Assembly (NCBI RefSeq): GCF_033807715.1
Contig: NC_084596.1
Span: 29,710,879 to 29,774,878 of the forward strand
DNA: 64,000 nucleotides
Direction of reading: 5' to 3'
Source: Cololabis saira
Lineage: Eukaryota > Chordata > Actinopteri > Beloniformes > Belonidae
Made by a program: the position numbers and the translations under genes. Positions 62,501 to 64,000 of this stretch are shown here, piece by piece. Below the pieces are notes generated by a model. That model did not search any database. It worked only from the letters and a program-made list of their open reading frames with translations, and was not told the origin of the DNA. How positions within the stretch are numbered: the first letter of the stretch is position 1; every line of letters starts with the position of its first letter.

Positions 62501-64000
62501 ATTACTGATGCCATTGAACTTAATGTGAAAATAATTTACCCTTTAAATATGTGGCAAAGCTATATCCTACACTTTCTGCTCACCAGATGCAATCTTGTTA
62601 ACCACATGCCTGGATGCTTGTCACCAAACTTTCCACATATTTGCCTGTTGGGTACAGCTCAGATGCACAACTAAACCTACGCACTCTCTTTCCAGTGAGT
62701 GGAGAAGCCTCAAAGCTTTCCTTTCATATGCTGCATTATCTCTGTGGTGCTAATTATCCATAAAACTATGCCATCAGATGGTTCTGATTTCCAATATGAA
62801 CCCAATGAATGTGTTTAAATTCTGAATTATCATATTTATGTAGATATGTGTTACTAATAGTGATTATGTTCTTCATGTGGGTAGAAAATCAACCGTCCTT
62901 ATATTGCACATTCTCACATATTTCTCAGACATTTCATCACACATTTAATCTGCCCCTGTCTCAGATTTGCAACTGAACCTGCAGTCAAGGCAGAGAGGGG
63001 ACAATAACGGATGAGATTATGAAGCATGTCTGTTAAAGCATGTCTGTTTGATCATCATTCTGTTTAGGTGAAGTTCTCTACTTGGTCTCTTCAGTCCCTG
63101 ACAGCAGATATATAACCTAATCTCTTTCCCTAACCCTTTTCTTAGGCATGAATAGGGTGGAAATGTGATGGCATTAAGTCGATTTACTCCTTGGTTTGCA
63201 GTTTGAGCCTTAATGCCTCTTGGCTCTTCTTCAACACACTCGCTCCATTTATATTTTGAAAATATAAATGTTATGTTAGGGCTCTCCTATTTATTTTCAT
63301 TTATCCATCATTTGAAGTTCATGCATATATTTATCCAACAAATAATGCTTGTTTATTTGCAGAACCCTCCATCTAGAATATTGTTAGAGATATTGGAAAA
63401 TCAAACAGAACTTGTGTATTATCTCCAAATACAGAATATATCAGTAACAAAGGGCATGATCTCAGACTTTAAGACATTCTTTGTGAACATACTGTGACAT
63501 CGTTTGGATATTTCACATTTACTCATCTAAATCTTAATTTAGTGCCTTCAGCATATGTTGACACTGAAAAAGCAGCCATTCTGATGCGTCTTTGTGTTGC
63601 AGTTTATTGTGTTTTAAAGCAGCTTCCATATACCTTCGCTGATACAATTATTTAAGTATATTTGTGGCAGATAGATAGGCTTCTGTGCAAAATCTATGGA
63701 TCTGTGGATCCAGTCATTTGTGGAAAAGATTGTTGAGTTAACTTTTCAAATAATGATACAAAGAAATAATTGTTTAGCATTTGCCAGAGACTACATTCAT
63801 AAGTCAGTCTGGTGTTAATATAGTGATATTTATCTTATATTTACTCAGTTCAATAGATGATAACTTAATTTCAGAGTTAAATTAACAAAGTTAAAAGGTC
63901 TCATTTCAAATCCCTGTTTTAAATATTTGTAAAAACTTGAAGATCTTGATGTTCTAATTTTTTTTATCCTTTTGAAATAATAAGTACAAAAGTAGAATAT

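Larger units (their letters stand above)
56970..64000 (-). other. Region upstream of the candidate ST18 exon
   Basis: AT-rich, with a 302-bp TG/ATGT microsatellite, a dispersed repeat core at 59534-59560, and a GC-elevated patch at about 61240-61520 that may be a conserved element or noncoding exon. No coding exon of the next human neighbour (ALKAL1) was recognised. Confidence 0.5.

Noticed and set aside
57000..64000. ALKAL1, the next human neighbour of ST18
   Set aside because: No cysteine pattern or conserved C-terminus of ALKAL1 could be found on either strand; it is probably beyond the window.

Overview
This is vertebrate genomic DNA, most likely from a teleost fish. It is AT-rich and intron-containing, its coding exons have GT-AG boundaries, and it carries many CA/TG and tetranucleotide microsatellites and decayed transposon fragments. 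No prokaryotic, viral or organellar feature was seen. Two genes can be rebuilt completely from splice signals and protein homology, both on the minus strand.

Layout. Positions 410-6068 hold the five coding exons of PCMTD1, a protein-isoaspartate-methyltransferase-like protein with a C-terminal SOCS-box-like end; the exon phases close to 359 residues plus stop. Positions about 6.1-13.3 kb hold its probable 5' intron and a promoter-like block (12.0-13.5 kb) with two CCAATCAG boxes, four CACGTG E-boxes and a CpG-dense inverted-repeat element. Positions 13.3-18.4 kb are intergenic and ST18 3' UTR; they contain a reverse-transcriptase relic of a LINE and two CTCF-like motifs. Positions 18427-35206 hold twenty coding exons of ST18 (MYT1 family, six CCHHC zinc fingers, C-terminal coiled coil); phases close to 1016 residues plus stop. 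From 35.2 kb to the end the DNA is ST18 first intron and upstream sequence: microsatellites, a POU-type palindrome, possible conserved enhancers, and one candidate alternative first coding exon (56876-56969).

The PCMTD1-ST18 order and shared orientation match the human 8q11 neighbourhood, and mirror the paralogous MYT1-PCMTD2 pair on human 20q13. PCMTD1 is an adaptor-like protein for a cullin ubiquitin ligase and ST18 is a neural and endocrine DNA-binding repressor/activator; nothing in the sequence links them functionally beyond synteny. I found no previously undescribed multi-gene system. The observations most worth checking are the candidate ST18 alternative N-terminal exon, a competing frame-shifting donor before the last ST18 exon, the CTCF-like pair between the genes, and an exchange of two conserved residues in zinc finger 5.
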